Assembly (NCBI GenBank): GCA_963704475.1
Contig: OY969900.1
Span: 744,001-808,000 of the forward strand
Length of the DNA: 64,000 bases
Reading direction: 5' to 3'
DNA from: UBA9655 sp963704475
GTDB taxonomy: Bacteria > Pseudomonadota > Alphaproteobacteria > UBA9655
Of this stretch, positions 51,591-59,922 are shown piece by piece. Both the position numbers and the translations under genes were made by a program. The notes under the pieces are model-generated. The model was not told the DNA's origin. It made no database searches and was given only the letters and a program-made list of their open reading frames with translations. Within the stretch, counting starts at the first letter, position 1. Each line of letters opens with the position of its first letter.

Positions 51591-51830
51591 ATGAGTGACG
51601 TTGCTGGACGTGTAAAAAAAATTGTTGTAGACCATTTGGGTGTTGATGAAGATAAAGTTACTGAAAGCGCAAGCTTTGTAGATGACTTGGGCGCTGATAG
51701 CTTGGACACGGTTGAATTAGTTATGGCTTTTGAAGAGGAATTCGGATGTGAAATCCCTGATGAGGCCGCTGAAAAAATTATGACCGTTAAAAACGCTATT
51801 GATTATGTCTCTGAACACGCTGCAAAGTAA
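51591..51830 (+). CDS. acpP: Acyl carrier protein
   Basis: 79-residue acidic carrier. The phosphopantetheine Ser is in LGADSLDTVELVMAFEEEF (Ser about residue 37). AAGGAAGAG site before ATG 51591. Separated from fabG by a palindrome, so it may have its own promoter; fabF follows after 4 bases. Certain. Confidence 0.97.
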   Translation: MSDVAGRVKKIVVDHLGVDEDKVTESASFVDDLGADSLDTVELVMAFEEEFGCEIPDEAAEKIMTVKNAIDYVSEHAAK

Positions 51831-51834
51831 CCAT

Positions 51835-53094
51835 ATGCGGCGCGTTGTTATTACGGGCTTAGGCCTTGTTACTCCTTTGGGGAATGGCGTTGAGACATCT
51901 TGGAAGCGATTGATTGCTGGGGAATCGGGAATTCGTCGCATAGATACCTTTGATGTAACAGATTTTCCTTCAAAAGTTGCGGGTCTCCTCCCTCAAGGCC
52001 AAGGAGAGGGGCAATTCAATTTTGACGACTACGCCCCCCCCAAAGATCGTCGCAAAATGGATGATTTTATCGTCTATGGAATTGCTGCAGCTGAAGAGGC
52101 ACTGAAAGATTCAGGTTGGGTTGCAGAAACGGAAGAGCAACAAGAAATGACAGGGGTCATGATTGGCTCAGGCATTGGGGGTCTTCCTAAAATTTATGAG
52201 ACATCACTCGTACTGAAAGAAGGAGGCGTACGAAAAGTAAGCCCTTTCTTTATCCCTTCAGCCCTTATTAACCTCATTTCAGGTCACGTTTCTATTCGCC
52301 ATGGCTTCAAAGGTCCCAACCATGCTGTTGTCACAGCGTGCTCTACGGGAGCTCATGCTATTGGAGATGCCGCACGGCTCATTCAATGGGGCGATGCGGA
52401 CGTTATGGTCGCAGGCGGCGCAGAGGCTGCGGTATGCGAACTTGGTGTCGCAGGCTTTGCCGCTTTGCGCTCTCTTTCAACACATTTCAATGACGAGCCT
52501 ACAAAAGCTTCCCGCCCTTGGGATCAGATGCGAGACGGCTTCGTCATGGGAGAAGGTGCAGGCATTGTCGTTCTAGAAGAATTTGAGCATGCAAAAAAAC
52601 GCGGAGCCAAGATTTATGCTGAAGTCATCGGATATGGCCTTTCCGGCGACGCCCATCACGTGACAGCTCCCGCAGAAGATGGAAACGGGGGATATCGCGC
52701 AATGCGCAATGCACTCCGTCGTGCCGGCATTACTCCAGAAGACTTGGGATATATTAATGCTCACGGAACATCTACCCCCGTAGGGGATACGATTGAGCTT
52801 AATAGCGTCAAGCGCCTATTTGGGGGCAATAAAGCCGCCATCACCATGTCCTCTACAAAATCTGCGATTGGCCATTTGCTTGGAGCTGCAGGTGGTGTTG
52901 AAGCAATTTTTTCCATTCTTGCTCTCAGAGATGGCATTTTACCTCCAACTTTAAACCTGGATACCCCAGAAGCTGAATGTGAAGGGATTAATCTTATCCC
53001 TCATAAGGCAATGGAGAAAAAAGTCCAGTATGTTATGTCGAATTCCTTTGGATTTGGGGGAACAAATGCTTCCTTAGTTATAGGGGCCGTTTAA
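51835..53094 (+). CDS. fabF: 3-oxoacyl-ACP synthase II
   Basis: Condensing enzyme elongating acyl-ACP. 419 residues from ATG 51835 (MRRVVITGLGLVTPLGNG); the in-frame start 36 bases earlier would lie inside acpP. Catalytic Cys in VTACSTGAHAIGDA (about residue 167), His in NAHGTSTPVGD and SAIGHLLGAAGG. Immediately after acpP. The usual next gene mltG is missing; a DUF1622 gene follows. Certain. Confidence 0.97.
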   Translation: MRRVVITGLGLVTPLGNGVETSWKRLIAGESGIRRIDTFDVTDFPSKVAGLLPQGQGEGQFNFDDYAPPKDRRKMDDFIVYGIAAAEEALKDSGWVAETEEQQEMTGVMIGSGIGGLPKIYETSLVLKEGGVRKVSPFFIPSALINLISGHVSIRHGFKGPNHAVVTACSTGAHAIGDAARLIQWGDADVMVAGGAEAAVCELGVAGFAALRSLSTHFNDEPTKASRPWDQMRDGFVMGEGAGIVVLEEFEHAKKRGAKIYAEVIGYGLSGDAHHVTAPAEDGNGGYRAMRNALRRAGITPEDLGYINAHGTSTPVGDTIELNSVKRLFGGNKAAITMSSTKSAIGHLLGAAGGVEAIFSILALRDGILPPTLNLDTPEAECEGINLIPHKAMEKKVQYVMSNSFGFGGTNASLVIGAV

Positions 53095-53103
53095 GAAAGT
53101 TTT

Positions 53104-53475
53104 ATGAATATTTACGCAACGTTTTTGACTATCTTAAATATTATTGTCACTAGCATCAATTTGATGGGGGTGATAATCGTCATCTGGGGATTTGTAGTCG
53201 CTGCCATAGGATTTATCCAAATGAAGCTTCATCCTCACGATTTTAGGTCTTTTCTTCTTGAGACAAATAAAATTAGGGCTTCTTTAGGGCTCTATATTCT
53301 TCTTGGTCTTGAGTGTATGATTGCCGCCGATCTGATCCATACCTTTATTCGACCAACGCAAGAGGATCTGATTATTCTCGTAATAATTGTGATCATCCGA
53401 ACCATCATTAGTTATTTCCTAAGCCGTGAAGTCGACAAAGCCGCTCATCAAGAAACCAAAAAACACATCGCCTAA
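53104..53475 (+). CDS. DUF1622 membrane protein
   Basis: 123 residues with three hydrophobic segments (about residues 18-38, 60-78 and 88-104) and the family motif IRASLGLYILLGLECMIAADLI. DUF1622 proteins are small membrane proteins of unknown function. It starts 9 bases after fabF and may share its transcript. Confidence 0.85.
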   Translation: MNIYATFLTILNIIVTSINLMGVIIVIWGFVVAAIGFIQMKLHPHDFRSFLLETNKIRASLGLYILLGLECMIAADLIHTFIRPTQEDLIILVIIVIIRTIISYFLSREVDKAAHQETKKHIA

Positions 53476-53546
53476 AACAATAAACGAATTTTTAATCTTT
53501 CTTTGCGATCATACTCTCAACCTTAATCCTAAAAGAGAGAAGTGCA

Positions 53547-54014
53547 ATGGCCTACCATCCTGGAGAAAAACATCCTGAACTCATCGCTATGTTAGGTACG
53601 ATCCTTTCAGATACAGCGGTTGTTTATTATAAAACACACGGGTTTCATTGGAACGTAGAAGGACCTGAATTCTACAGCCTTCACAAGATGTTCGAGGAAT
53701 TCTACGAGACGTTGTGGAAATCGTTAGATGATACTGCAGAACGCATCCGAGCTTTAGGCGGAAAAGCACCTGCAGGACTTGCGGCTCTCTTAGAAAATGC
53801 AACAATTGCAGAAAGTGACGCAACACCTGTCGCCCATGTTATGATCGAAATATTAAGAGAAAACTACATAGCTTTAGCTAAAAAAGCGCAAGAAGCAGCA
53901 GAATTTTCTGATACACAGAGTGACATTGTCACGTCTAACATGATGGCCGACCAAGCAACCTTTCTTGAGAAAGCGGCTTGGATGCTCCAAAGCGCGCGTG
54001 TGTCCAGTAACTAA
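53547..54014 (+). CDS. dps: Dps-like ferritin (DNA-protection protein)
   Basis: 155-residue ferritin-like four-helix protein that stores iron with peroxide and protects DNA. Ferroxidase-site residues appear in THGFHWNVEGPEFYSLHKMFEEFYE (written here in two parts: THGFHWNVEGPEF and YSLHKMFEEFYE) and DDTAERIRALGG. AGAGAGAAG ribosome site before ATG 53547. The stop is followed at once by a palindrome array that may influence its mRNA end. Confidence 0.93.
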   Translation: MAYHPGEKHPELIAMLGTILSDTAVVYYKTHGFHWNVEGPEFYSLHKMFEEFYETLWKSLDDTAERIRALGGKAPAGLAALLENATIAESDATPVAHVMIEILRENYIALAKKAQEAAEFSDTQSDIVTSNMMADQATFLEKAAWMLQSARVSSN

Positions 54015-54023
54015 GAATACTGC

Positions 54024-54290
54024 CCCTCTCCCCTTGTGGGAGAGGTCGGTGCTCCTGAATCTTTTTCACCTCTCCCCTTGTGGGAGAGGTCGGTGCTCCT
54101 GAATCTTTTTCACCTCTCCCCTTGTGGGAGAGGTCGGTGCTCCTGAATCTTTTTCACCTCTCCCCTTGTGGGAGAGGTCGGTGCTCCTGAATCTTTTTCA
54201 CCTCTCCCCTTGTGGGAGAAGTCGGTGCTCCTGAATCTTTTTCACCTCTCCCCTTGTGGGAGAGGTCGGCGCGAAGCGACGGGTGAGGGG
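54024..54290. repeat. Array of six 44-bp palindrome units
   Basis: Unit CACCTCTCCCCTTGTGGGAG plus AGGTCGGTGCTCCTGAATC and a T5 run; cores at 54031, 54075, 54119, 54163, 54207 and 54251, exactly 44 apart. Spacers are identical, so this is not CRISPR. The last unit leads into GGCGCGAAGCGACGGGTGAG. Confidence 0.95.
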
Positions 54291-54440
54291 TATCGGTGTA
54301 GCAGTATTTCGGTGTAGCAGTATTACAGAAAGGAATTGAAAACACAGCGGTACCCGTTTTTATTTCTGCCATACTACTAGACCGCTACACTGAAATTCCC
54401 CCTCACCCGCTCCCCCTTCGGGGTCGCGACCTCTCCCACA
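54259..54440. repeat. Composite inverted-repeat block, copy 1
   Basis: GGGTGAGGGGTATCGGTGTAGC at one side pairs with GCTACACTGAAATTCCCCCT and CACCC at the other (each shown in part). The interior ACAGAAAGGAATTGAAAACA recurs at 55921. A second copy is at 55858-56030. Confidence 0.75.
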
Positions 54441-54520
54441 GGGGGGAGAGGTACCGCCTCTGCATCTTTTTTACCTCTTCCACAAGGGGAGAAGTAAGGG
54501 AAGTTCTGCAATCTCCTCTT

Positions 54521-54668
54521 CACCTCTCCCCTTGTGGGAGAAGTCGGCGCTCCTGAATCTTTTTCACCTCTCCCCTTGTGGGAGAAGTCGGTGCTCCTGA
54601 ATCTTTTTCACCTCTCCCCTTGTGGGAGAGGTCGGTGCTCCTGAATCTTTTTCACCTCTCCCCTTGTA
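54521..54668. repeat. Second array of the 44-bp unit, cut by IS630
   Basis: Units start at 54521, 54565, 54609 and 54653; the fourth is broken after CCCCTTGT by the IS630 element. The remainder of a unit (AGAGGTCGGCGCTCCTGAAT) continues after the IS at 55816. Confidence 0.9.
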
Positions 54669-55813
54669 ATACCATTTATAAAAAATAGTTAGCATAATTT
54701 AGCCCAGCTTCGCTGACAAAGGGACGCGATTTCATTTGGATTTTTTATCCATGTATTCCAAGCTTTACAGGCAATATCTGCTATTTCTTCGGTTGATTGA
54801 TAAACTCGATTATTAAAGAATCTGTCTTTAAGAACCCTCCAAACTGACTCTTGTGCATTTAACTCAGGAGAATAAGGAGGTAGATAAAGAATGCTGATAT
54901 TCTCTGGAATTCGAAGCAACTGATTGATATGCCAACCTGCTCGGTCCATAACGATTACTCCATGCTTTCCGATCGGAATATGAAGAGATATTTCTTCCAA
55001 ATGAAGTTGCATCGCCTCTCCATTTGCAGTTGGGGCAATAATGGCAGCTGCTGTCTGCGCTTCAGGACAAATAGCTCCAAAGATGTATTGGTACATAAAC
55101 TGTTGTTGCCTAACAACGCGTGGTCTTGTGCCCTTTTGCGCCCACAGGCGACTCAAAGATCCCTGTTGTCCTATTCTGGTTTCATCTTGGAACCAAACCT
55201 GCACTTTATCCAAAGGGGTCCCCTCTGGAATGGCTTCTAAAACAAGTGAGCTAAACTCATTTTTTAAAAGAATCTTGGAGATTTTTATCTGCCTTAGGGT
55301 GAACCGACCTTGCTGTAATCCAGGAATATCCTAATCGATGCAACAGGGGATATATGCCTGATAGGCCGTACTCCACTTTAAATTTCGATTGAATAAGACC
55401 CCTTATGTCTTCGGCTCTTAAGCGCCCACCTTTTAAAGAGTCCGTAAGGCCCGCAATCTCATCTTTGAGCTGAACCTCATCAAGAGCAGAAAGCTTTGAG
55501 TTCCGCCCTCTGCCTGGACGAATTGATAGCAAGCTATCAATACCTCCTTCCGCATATAAATGGATCCACTCTCTAATCGTGTATTCCGTTTTCAAAAGCA
55601 ATGAGGCCGTTTCTTTTACGCTCTTACCTTCCTGAATATACCGGAGAGCCAGCAGCCTCAGCCCTTGTTTCTTCTGGCCATGAGTTTTGTATAGAGCCTT
55701 AAAATCTTCTTTCTCAAAGTACTGGGGGAGATGGAGGGGACGTGCCATTTTCTGACCTTCTTGTTATTCCTGAAGATCAGTATATTATATCATCTAATTT
55801 TTGTAAATGGTAT
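54669..55813 (-). mobile_element. IS630-family insertion sequence
   Basis: About 1145 bp with inverted ends ATACCATTTATAAAAA (left) and ATACCATTTACAAAAA (right, reverse complement). It interrupts a 44-bp repeat unit. The exact ends are uncertain by 1-2 bases because the TA target is part of the terminal sequence. Confidence 0.88.
54689..55748 (-). pseudogene. IS630 transposase, two frames (+1 break at A6)
   Basis: First part 55748-55257 (163 codons): helix-turn-helix region GKSVKETASLLLKTEYTIREW and a linker. Second part (about 55250-54689): DDE catalytic domain with Asp in FQDETRIG, Asp in VIVMDRAGWH, and Glu in YSPELNAQESVWRVLKDRF. The frames are offset by +1 at TTTTAAAAAA. No other damage is visible, so the break may be a programmed slippage rather than decay. 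It differs in sequence from the IS630 at 16.4 kb but shares the terminal ATACCATTTA. Confidence 0.88.
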
Positions 55814-55857
55814 AAGAGAGGTCGGCGCTCCTGAATCTTTTTCACCTCTCCCCTTGT

Positions 55858-56030
55858 GGGAGAGGTCGGCGCGAAGCGACGGGTGAGGGGTATCGGTGTA
55901 GCAGTATTTCGGTGTAGCTTACAGAAAGGAATTGAAAACACAGCGGTACCCGTTTTTATTTCTGCCATACTACTACACCGCTACACTGAAATTCCCCCTC
56001 ACCCGCTCCCACAAGGGGAGAGGTAAATGA
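55858..56030. repeat. Composite inverted-repeat block, copy 2
   Basis: Repeats 54259-54440 (GGCGCGAAGCGACGGGTGAG, then ACAGAAAGGAATTGAAAACA, then CCCCCTCACCCGCTCCC). Slightly shorter in the middle. Together the two blocks bracket the second array and the IS630. Confidence 0.8.
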
Positions 56031-56065
56031 AGTTCTGCCTCACATTTTTAGCATGCCAACTGGTT

Positions 56066-57886
56066 CTAACCCTTTTCCCGCCCCGCGCGTTTGCGGGCAT
56101 TTGGATCTAAAAGGGCTTTGCGCAGCCGAATGGACTGAGGCGTTACTTCAACAAGCTCATCCTCTTCAATATACGCAATGGCTTGCTCAAGGGTCAAAAT
56201 ACGCGGTGTTGTAAGACGTATGGCTTCATCTTTCCCGGCAGCCCGAATGTTTGTGAGTTGTTTTGCCTTGAGGACATTAATTTCCAAATCATTATCGCGG
56301 GTATGTTCTCCCACGATCATGCCTTCATACACGGCTGTTCCAGGGCTAATAAAGAGGGTCCCTCGGTCTTCAAGGTTCCACAGAGCATAGGCCACCGCTT
56401 GTCCCACCCCATTTGAAATGAGGGATCCATTGCGGCGTCCCCCTATAGGGCCTTTATAGGCTCCATAGCTATGAAACAAACGGCTCATAATGCCGGTCCC
56501 GCGGGTATCTGTCATGAATTCCCCTTGGTAGCCGATAAGGCCACGAGAAGGAGCGATAAAGCTAATGCGGGTTTTTCCCCCTCCGGAGGGACGCATATCA
56601 ACCATCTCTCCCTTACGAAGTCCCATTTTTTCAACCACAATGCCGGTGAATTCATCATCGACATCGATTTGAACTTCTTCTATAGGCTCAAGAAGCTGGC
56701 CTGTCGCTTCATCATTTTTAAAGAGAACCCGCGGCCGTCCAATCGCCAGCTCAAAGCCTTCGCGGCGCATCGTTTCAATCAGAACGCCCAGCTGCAGCTC
56801 CCCTCGCCCTGCCACTTCAAAGGCATCTGTTGATTCTGTTTCGCTGACTTTAATCGATACATTGCTTTCGGCCTCCGCCAGCAATCGATCGCGAATAAGA
56901 CGCGAGGTCACCTTTTTGCCTTCTTTTCCCGCAAAGGGAGAGTCATTAACACAAAACGTCATCGCCAAGGTCGGGGGATCAATGGGAAGCGATGTCAAGG
57001 GTTCCATGACCTCAAGCCCACACAAAGTGTCCGCAACTGTGGCCTTCGCAAATCCTGCAATGGCGACGATATCGCCCGCCACCGCCTCTTGAATCGGCAA
57101 GCGCTCAAGTCCCCGGAAAGCCAATAATTTTGTCAGGCGTGTTTGTTCTAAGACCGTCCCTTCCCGATCCAAGGCTTTCACCGTCATATTCATGCGCGCC
57201 GTCCCGCTTTGAATCCGACCCGTGAGGATTCGCCCCAAATAAGGATCCGCTTCCAATGTTGTGACCAGCATAGAAAAGGGTGCGTCCGCATCGCCCTTTG
57301 CCACGGGAACATGCTTTACAATCGTCTGAAAGAGGGGTGAAAGATCAACCTTAGGATCGTCTAGATTTTTAATGGCCCAGCCTTCCTTTGCGGACGCATA
57401 AAGGGTTGGAAAATCCAGCTGTGCATCTGTTGCATCAAGAGCCGCAAACAGATCAAAAACTTCTTCATGAACTTCATAAGGACGAGCGTCTGGCTTGTCT
57501 GCTTTGTTGATGACAACAATAGGCTTCAGTCCTTGGCGTAAAGCTTTCGCCACCACAAATTTTGTTTGCGGCATTGGCCCTTCAGAGGCATCAACCAGGA
57601 CAAGCACCCCATCAACCATAGAAAGAATACGCTCAACCTCGCCCCCAAAGTCCGCATGCCCAGGGGTGTCAACAATATTAAGCCGATTATCTTCCCATAA
57701 GATAGAGGTACATTTTGCAAGGATCGTAATGCCTCGCTCTTTCTCCAGTTCATTGCTATCCATGGCGCGTTCTGCAATGCGCTGATTCTCACGGAACGTC
57801 CCACTCTGGCGGAAAAGAGCATCCACTAACGTCGTCTTCCCATGGTCCACGTGGGCAATAATCGCTAAATTTCGAATCGTATTCAT
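56066..57886 (-). CDS. typA: Ribosome-associated GTPase TypA/BipA
   Basis: Translation-factor GTPase acting on 50S assembly and stress responses. 606 residues. G1 AHVDHGKTTLVDA, G2 RGITI, G3 DTPGHADF, G4 NKADKPDA; then domain II, and the C-terminal domain with MSRLFHSYGAYKGP and NGSLISNGVGQAVAYALW. A 200-bp leader upstream holds a minihairpin, a purine/pyrimidine repeat and a tiny ORF with a perfect ribosome site. Certain. Confidence 0.97.
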   Translation of the reverse strand: MNTIRNLAIIAHVDHGKTTLVDALFRQSGTFRENQRIAERAMDSNELEKERGITILAKCTSILWEDNRLNIVDTPGHADFGGEVERILSMVDGVLVLVDASEGPMPQTKFVVAKALRQGLKPIVVINKADKPDARPYEVHEEVFDLFAALDATDAQLDFPTLYASAKEGWAIKNLDDPKVDLSPLFQTIVKHVPVAKGDADAPFSMLVTTLEADPYLGRILTGRIQSGTARMNMTVKALDREGTVLEQTRLTKLLAFRGLERLPIQEAVAGDIVAIAGFAKATVADTLCGLEVMEPLTSLPIDPPTLAMTFCVNDSPFAGKEGKKVTSRLIRDRLLAEAESNVSIKVSETESTDAFEVAGRGELQLGVLIETMRREGFELAIGRPRVLFKNDEATGQLLEPIEEVQIDVDDEFTGIVVEKMGLRKGEMVDMRPSGGGKTRISFIAPSRGLIGYQGEFMTDTRGTGIMSRLFHSYGAYKGPIGGRRNGSLISNGVGQAVAYALWNLEDRGTLFISPGTAVYEGMIVGEHTRDNDLEINVLKAKQLTNIRAAGKDEAIRLTTPRILTLEQAIAYIEEDELVEVTPQSIRLRKALLDPNARKRAGREKG

Positions 57887-57971
57887 CAGTTATCCTCATA
57901 CATCAAGGCCGCACTCTATCAGAGGAGATGGGGAGAAAGGAAGGGGTTTGTGCGGTTGTACAGATTTTAAA

Positions 57972-58055
57972 GAAGGAAGGAAGAAGGAAGAAGGAAGAAG
58001 GAAGAAGGAAGAAGGAAGAAGGAAGAAGGAAGAAGGAAGAAGGAAGAAGGAAGGG
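57972..58055. repeat. Microsatellite of the 7-mer GGAAGAA
   Basis: About twelve copies of GGAAGAA in tandem (pyrimidine-rich on the typA-coding strand), about 90 bases before the typA start. Length variation here would alter the typA leader. Confidence 0.92.
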
Positions 58056-58079
58056 AGGAGAGCGTTAGCACTCCTCCCT
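58056..58079. other. Strong hairpin in the typA leader
   Basis: GGGAGGAG and CTCCTCCC form an 8-bp stem with a ten-base loop on the minus strand, following the mini-ORF and leading into the pyrimidine repeat. It could hide or expose a purine-rich ribosome site. Confidence 0.5.
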
Positions 58080-58086
58080 GTATCCG

Positions 58087-58107
58087 TTATGGTATGCGTG
58101 GTGCCAT
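58087..58107 (-). CDS. Six-codon leader ORF upstream of typA
   Basis: ATG GCA CCA CGC ATA CCA TAA (MAPRIP) with a perfect AAGGAGGT ribosome site 4 bases before the ATG. Such a strong site before so short an ORF suggests a regulatory leader peptide. No known leader is recognised; translation unproven. Confidence 0.35.
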   Translation of the reverse strand: MAPRIP

Positions 58108-58230
58108 GATAACCTCCTTTTTTATTGTCCACCTTCAAGCTACCAAGGGGTTACAAAAAAATCAAGATAAATTTTATGTTAATTTTTAATGAATTAAGAA
58201 AAAAAAGAGAAGCGAGCAAAAAAATTTTCG

Positions 58231-59499
58231 TTAGGCCCATCTCTTTTGGTTAACTATCACAGAAGGTCGCTTTGATAAAAGAATTCCCCCGAAGCTCAGA
58301 ATCCCAAGACCCATAACAAAATAAGCAGGCGCTAGCTTAGAATCGAAGAATTGTCCGAGGAAAACACATACAAGGGGTGTTAACCCTCCTAACCCCTCCC
58401 CTATGGCAATTCCTAAGCCCATCCCAGAGTACCTCCCCACAACAGGAAACCTTTCTGAAAGGTAAGCAGGTGTAGATCCGACACATAAACTTGCATAAAA
58501 GCCAAACAGAAGAACTCCAATAGTGACCCCAACAAGCGCACTAAAAAAAGTTATACAATAAAATATAAAAATGGGAGTAACAACTAACAAAATGCTGGTA
58601 AATTTTAATTGGTTTTCTCGTCCAAACTTATCCCCCGTAAATCCTAATATCGGCGATAGAACCATACACAACACTTGCGTGAGACACACTAATGCTAGGG
58701 GATCAATGAAGCCGTACGTCTCCGTTTTATCAAGATAAAAATTAGGTATATACACCGTTGCAATATAAAACATTGCCATAGGAATACTAGAAATACATAT
58801 TGCTGAGAAAAATTGTCTTTTATAATTTTTAATAACGTTAAACAAAGGAACTTTATTTTCTTTTTTCTGCAGTTTATTTTCCATAAAAACAGGCGTTTCT
58901 TTGACTGTTCTCATGAAAAAATACAAAACAACGCCAACAACAGAAGACAATAAGAAAGGAAGCCTCCATTCCCAACTCTCTACTCCTTCAAAAAGATCAA
59001 AAAAATAAGATGTTGCTGTGCCCAAAAGTACACCAAAAAATCCGATGGCACCCACCAAACCACAGGCAAAAGCAGCATTTTCTTTTTTCGTATGCTCTTG
59101 AATATACACAAGTGCCCCTGTATATTGTCCCCCAATACAAAGTCCTTGAACAAACAAACAAATCAGAAGAAGAATACTACTAACCCAACCAATCTGGGCA
59201 TAAGATGGGATCAACCCAATACATGTCGTTGCAATGGTTACAGCAACAAGTGTAGAAATCAACGCAACTTTACGTCCTTTTTTATCTCCTATATGACCAA
59301 AAATAATGTTCCCTAAAGGCCGGAGCAAAAAAGTTATACTAAAGGTTATAAGCCCTAAAATTCTTGTTAACCCATCATTTTCTGTATGAAAAAAAATCGG
59401 CGCCAAAATCACAGCCGAAAAAGCGTAGATCGAAAAAGCATAGTAATGGAAGAGATTACAGAGTAACGATAGAATGACTGATCTATTCTCAGTACGCAT
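58231..59499 (-). CDS. MHS-type MFS transporter (ProP-like)
   Basis: 422-residue major facilitator of the metabolite:H+ symporter group. Motifs RPLGNIIFGHIGDKKGRKVAL between helices 2 and 3 (written RPLGNIIFGHIG and DKKGRKVAL) and GFTGDKFGRENQLKF in the second half; the FVQGLCIGGQYTGALVYIQEH segment is diagnostic for MHS carriers. These are expanded in intracellular alphaproteobacteria for uptake of proline, betaine or organic acids. Single gene. Substrate unknown. Confidence 0.88.
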   Translation of the reverse strand: MRTENRSVILSLLCNLFHYYAFSIYAFSAVILAPIFFHTENDGLTRILGLITFSITFLLRPLGNIIFGHIGDKKGRKVALISTLVAVTIATTCIGLIPSYAQIGWVSSILLLICLFVQGLCIGGQYTGALVYIQEHTKKENAAFACGLVGAIGFFGVLLGTATSYFFDLFEGVESWEWRLPFLLSSVVGVVLYFFMRTVKETPVFMENKLQKKENKVPLFNVIKNYKRQFFSAICISSIPMAMFYIATVYIPNFYLDKTETYGFIDPLALVCLTQVLCMVLSPILGFTGDKFGRENQLKFTSILLVVTPIFIFYCITFFSALVGVTIGVLLFGFYASLCVGSTPAYLSERFPVVGRYSGMGLGIAIGEGLGGLTPLVCVFLGQFFDSKLAPAYFVMGLGILSFGGILLSKRPSVIVNQKRWA

Positions 59500-59610
59500 A
59501 AAAAGACCTTTTTTGGATTTTTCCTACAAACACGGTCATTATGCCATGCATACCAAAATTTCGCTAGAGAGTTTAAAAGACACAATTTAAAAGACACGTA
59601 GAACAAAGAG

Positions 59611-59639
59611 TTGCAATTTTCCTTAATTATTTTTATGGT
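59611..59639 (+). promoter_or_regulatory. Promoter of the tRNA genes
   Basis: TTGCAA (59611-59616), 17-base spacer, TATGGT (59634-59639), 14 bases before tRNA-Gln. Confidence 0.55.
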
Positions 59640-59653
59640 ACAAAAACTTCTTT

Positions 59654-59728
59654 TGGGGCGTAGCCAAGCGGTAAGGCAGCGGTTTTTGGTACCGCCATGC
59701 GTAGGTTCGAATCCTACCGCCCCAGCCA
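59654..59728 (+). tRNA. tRNA-Gln (anticodon TTG)
   Basis: 75 nt with encoded CCA. Acceptor TGGGGCG/CGCCCCA, discriminator G, anticodon arm GCGGTTTTTGGTACCGC with TTG, T loop GGTTCGAATCC. Complete cloverleaf. Confidence 0.96.
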
Positions 59729-59793
59729 TCAGTTAGCAGTGTAAAATGCATACGTTACTGCTGCTACATCGCTATCTAGATAATACTAATTAA

Positions 59794-59883
59794 GGAGGGG
59801 TGCCGGAGCGGTCGAACGGGGCGGTCTCGAAAACCGTTGTGCGTGTAGACGTACCGTGGGTTCGAATCCCACCCCCTCCGCCA
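59794..59883 (+). tRNA. tRNA-Ser (anticodon CGA)
   Basis: 90 nt with encoded CCA. Acceptor GGAGGGG/CCCCTCC, anticodon CGA in CGGTCTCGAAAACCG, a long variable arm (TGTGCGTGTAGACGTACC), T loop GGTTCGAATCC. Class II tRNA as expected for Ser. Confidence 0.96.
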
Positions 59884-59922
59884 GTTTCAAGAGTTTTTCG
59901 CAAGTGTTTTTTCTCTTGAAAC
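59884..59922 (+). terminator. Hairpin after tRNA-Ser
   Basis: GTTTCAAGAG and CTCTTGAAAC form a 10-bp perfect stem around an AT-rich loop directly after the CCA. No following U-run; it may act in 3' processing. The next 190 bp show no gene. Confidence 0.5.

Noticed and set aside
54024..54668. CRISPR array
   Set aside because: Units are evenly spaced and palindromic, but the spacers are all the same and no cas genes are present, so it is a tandem repeat.
57896..58138. An 80-codon frame with a Leu/Pro/Ser/Phe repeat
   Set aside because: It is only the translation of the GGAAGAA microsatellite; base repeat explains it, and the real ribosome site there serves a different frame.
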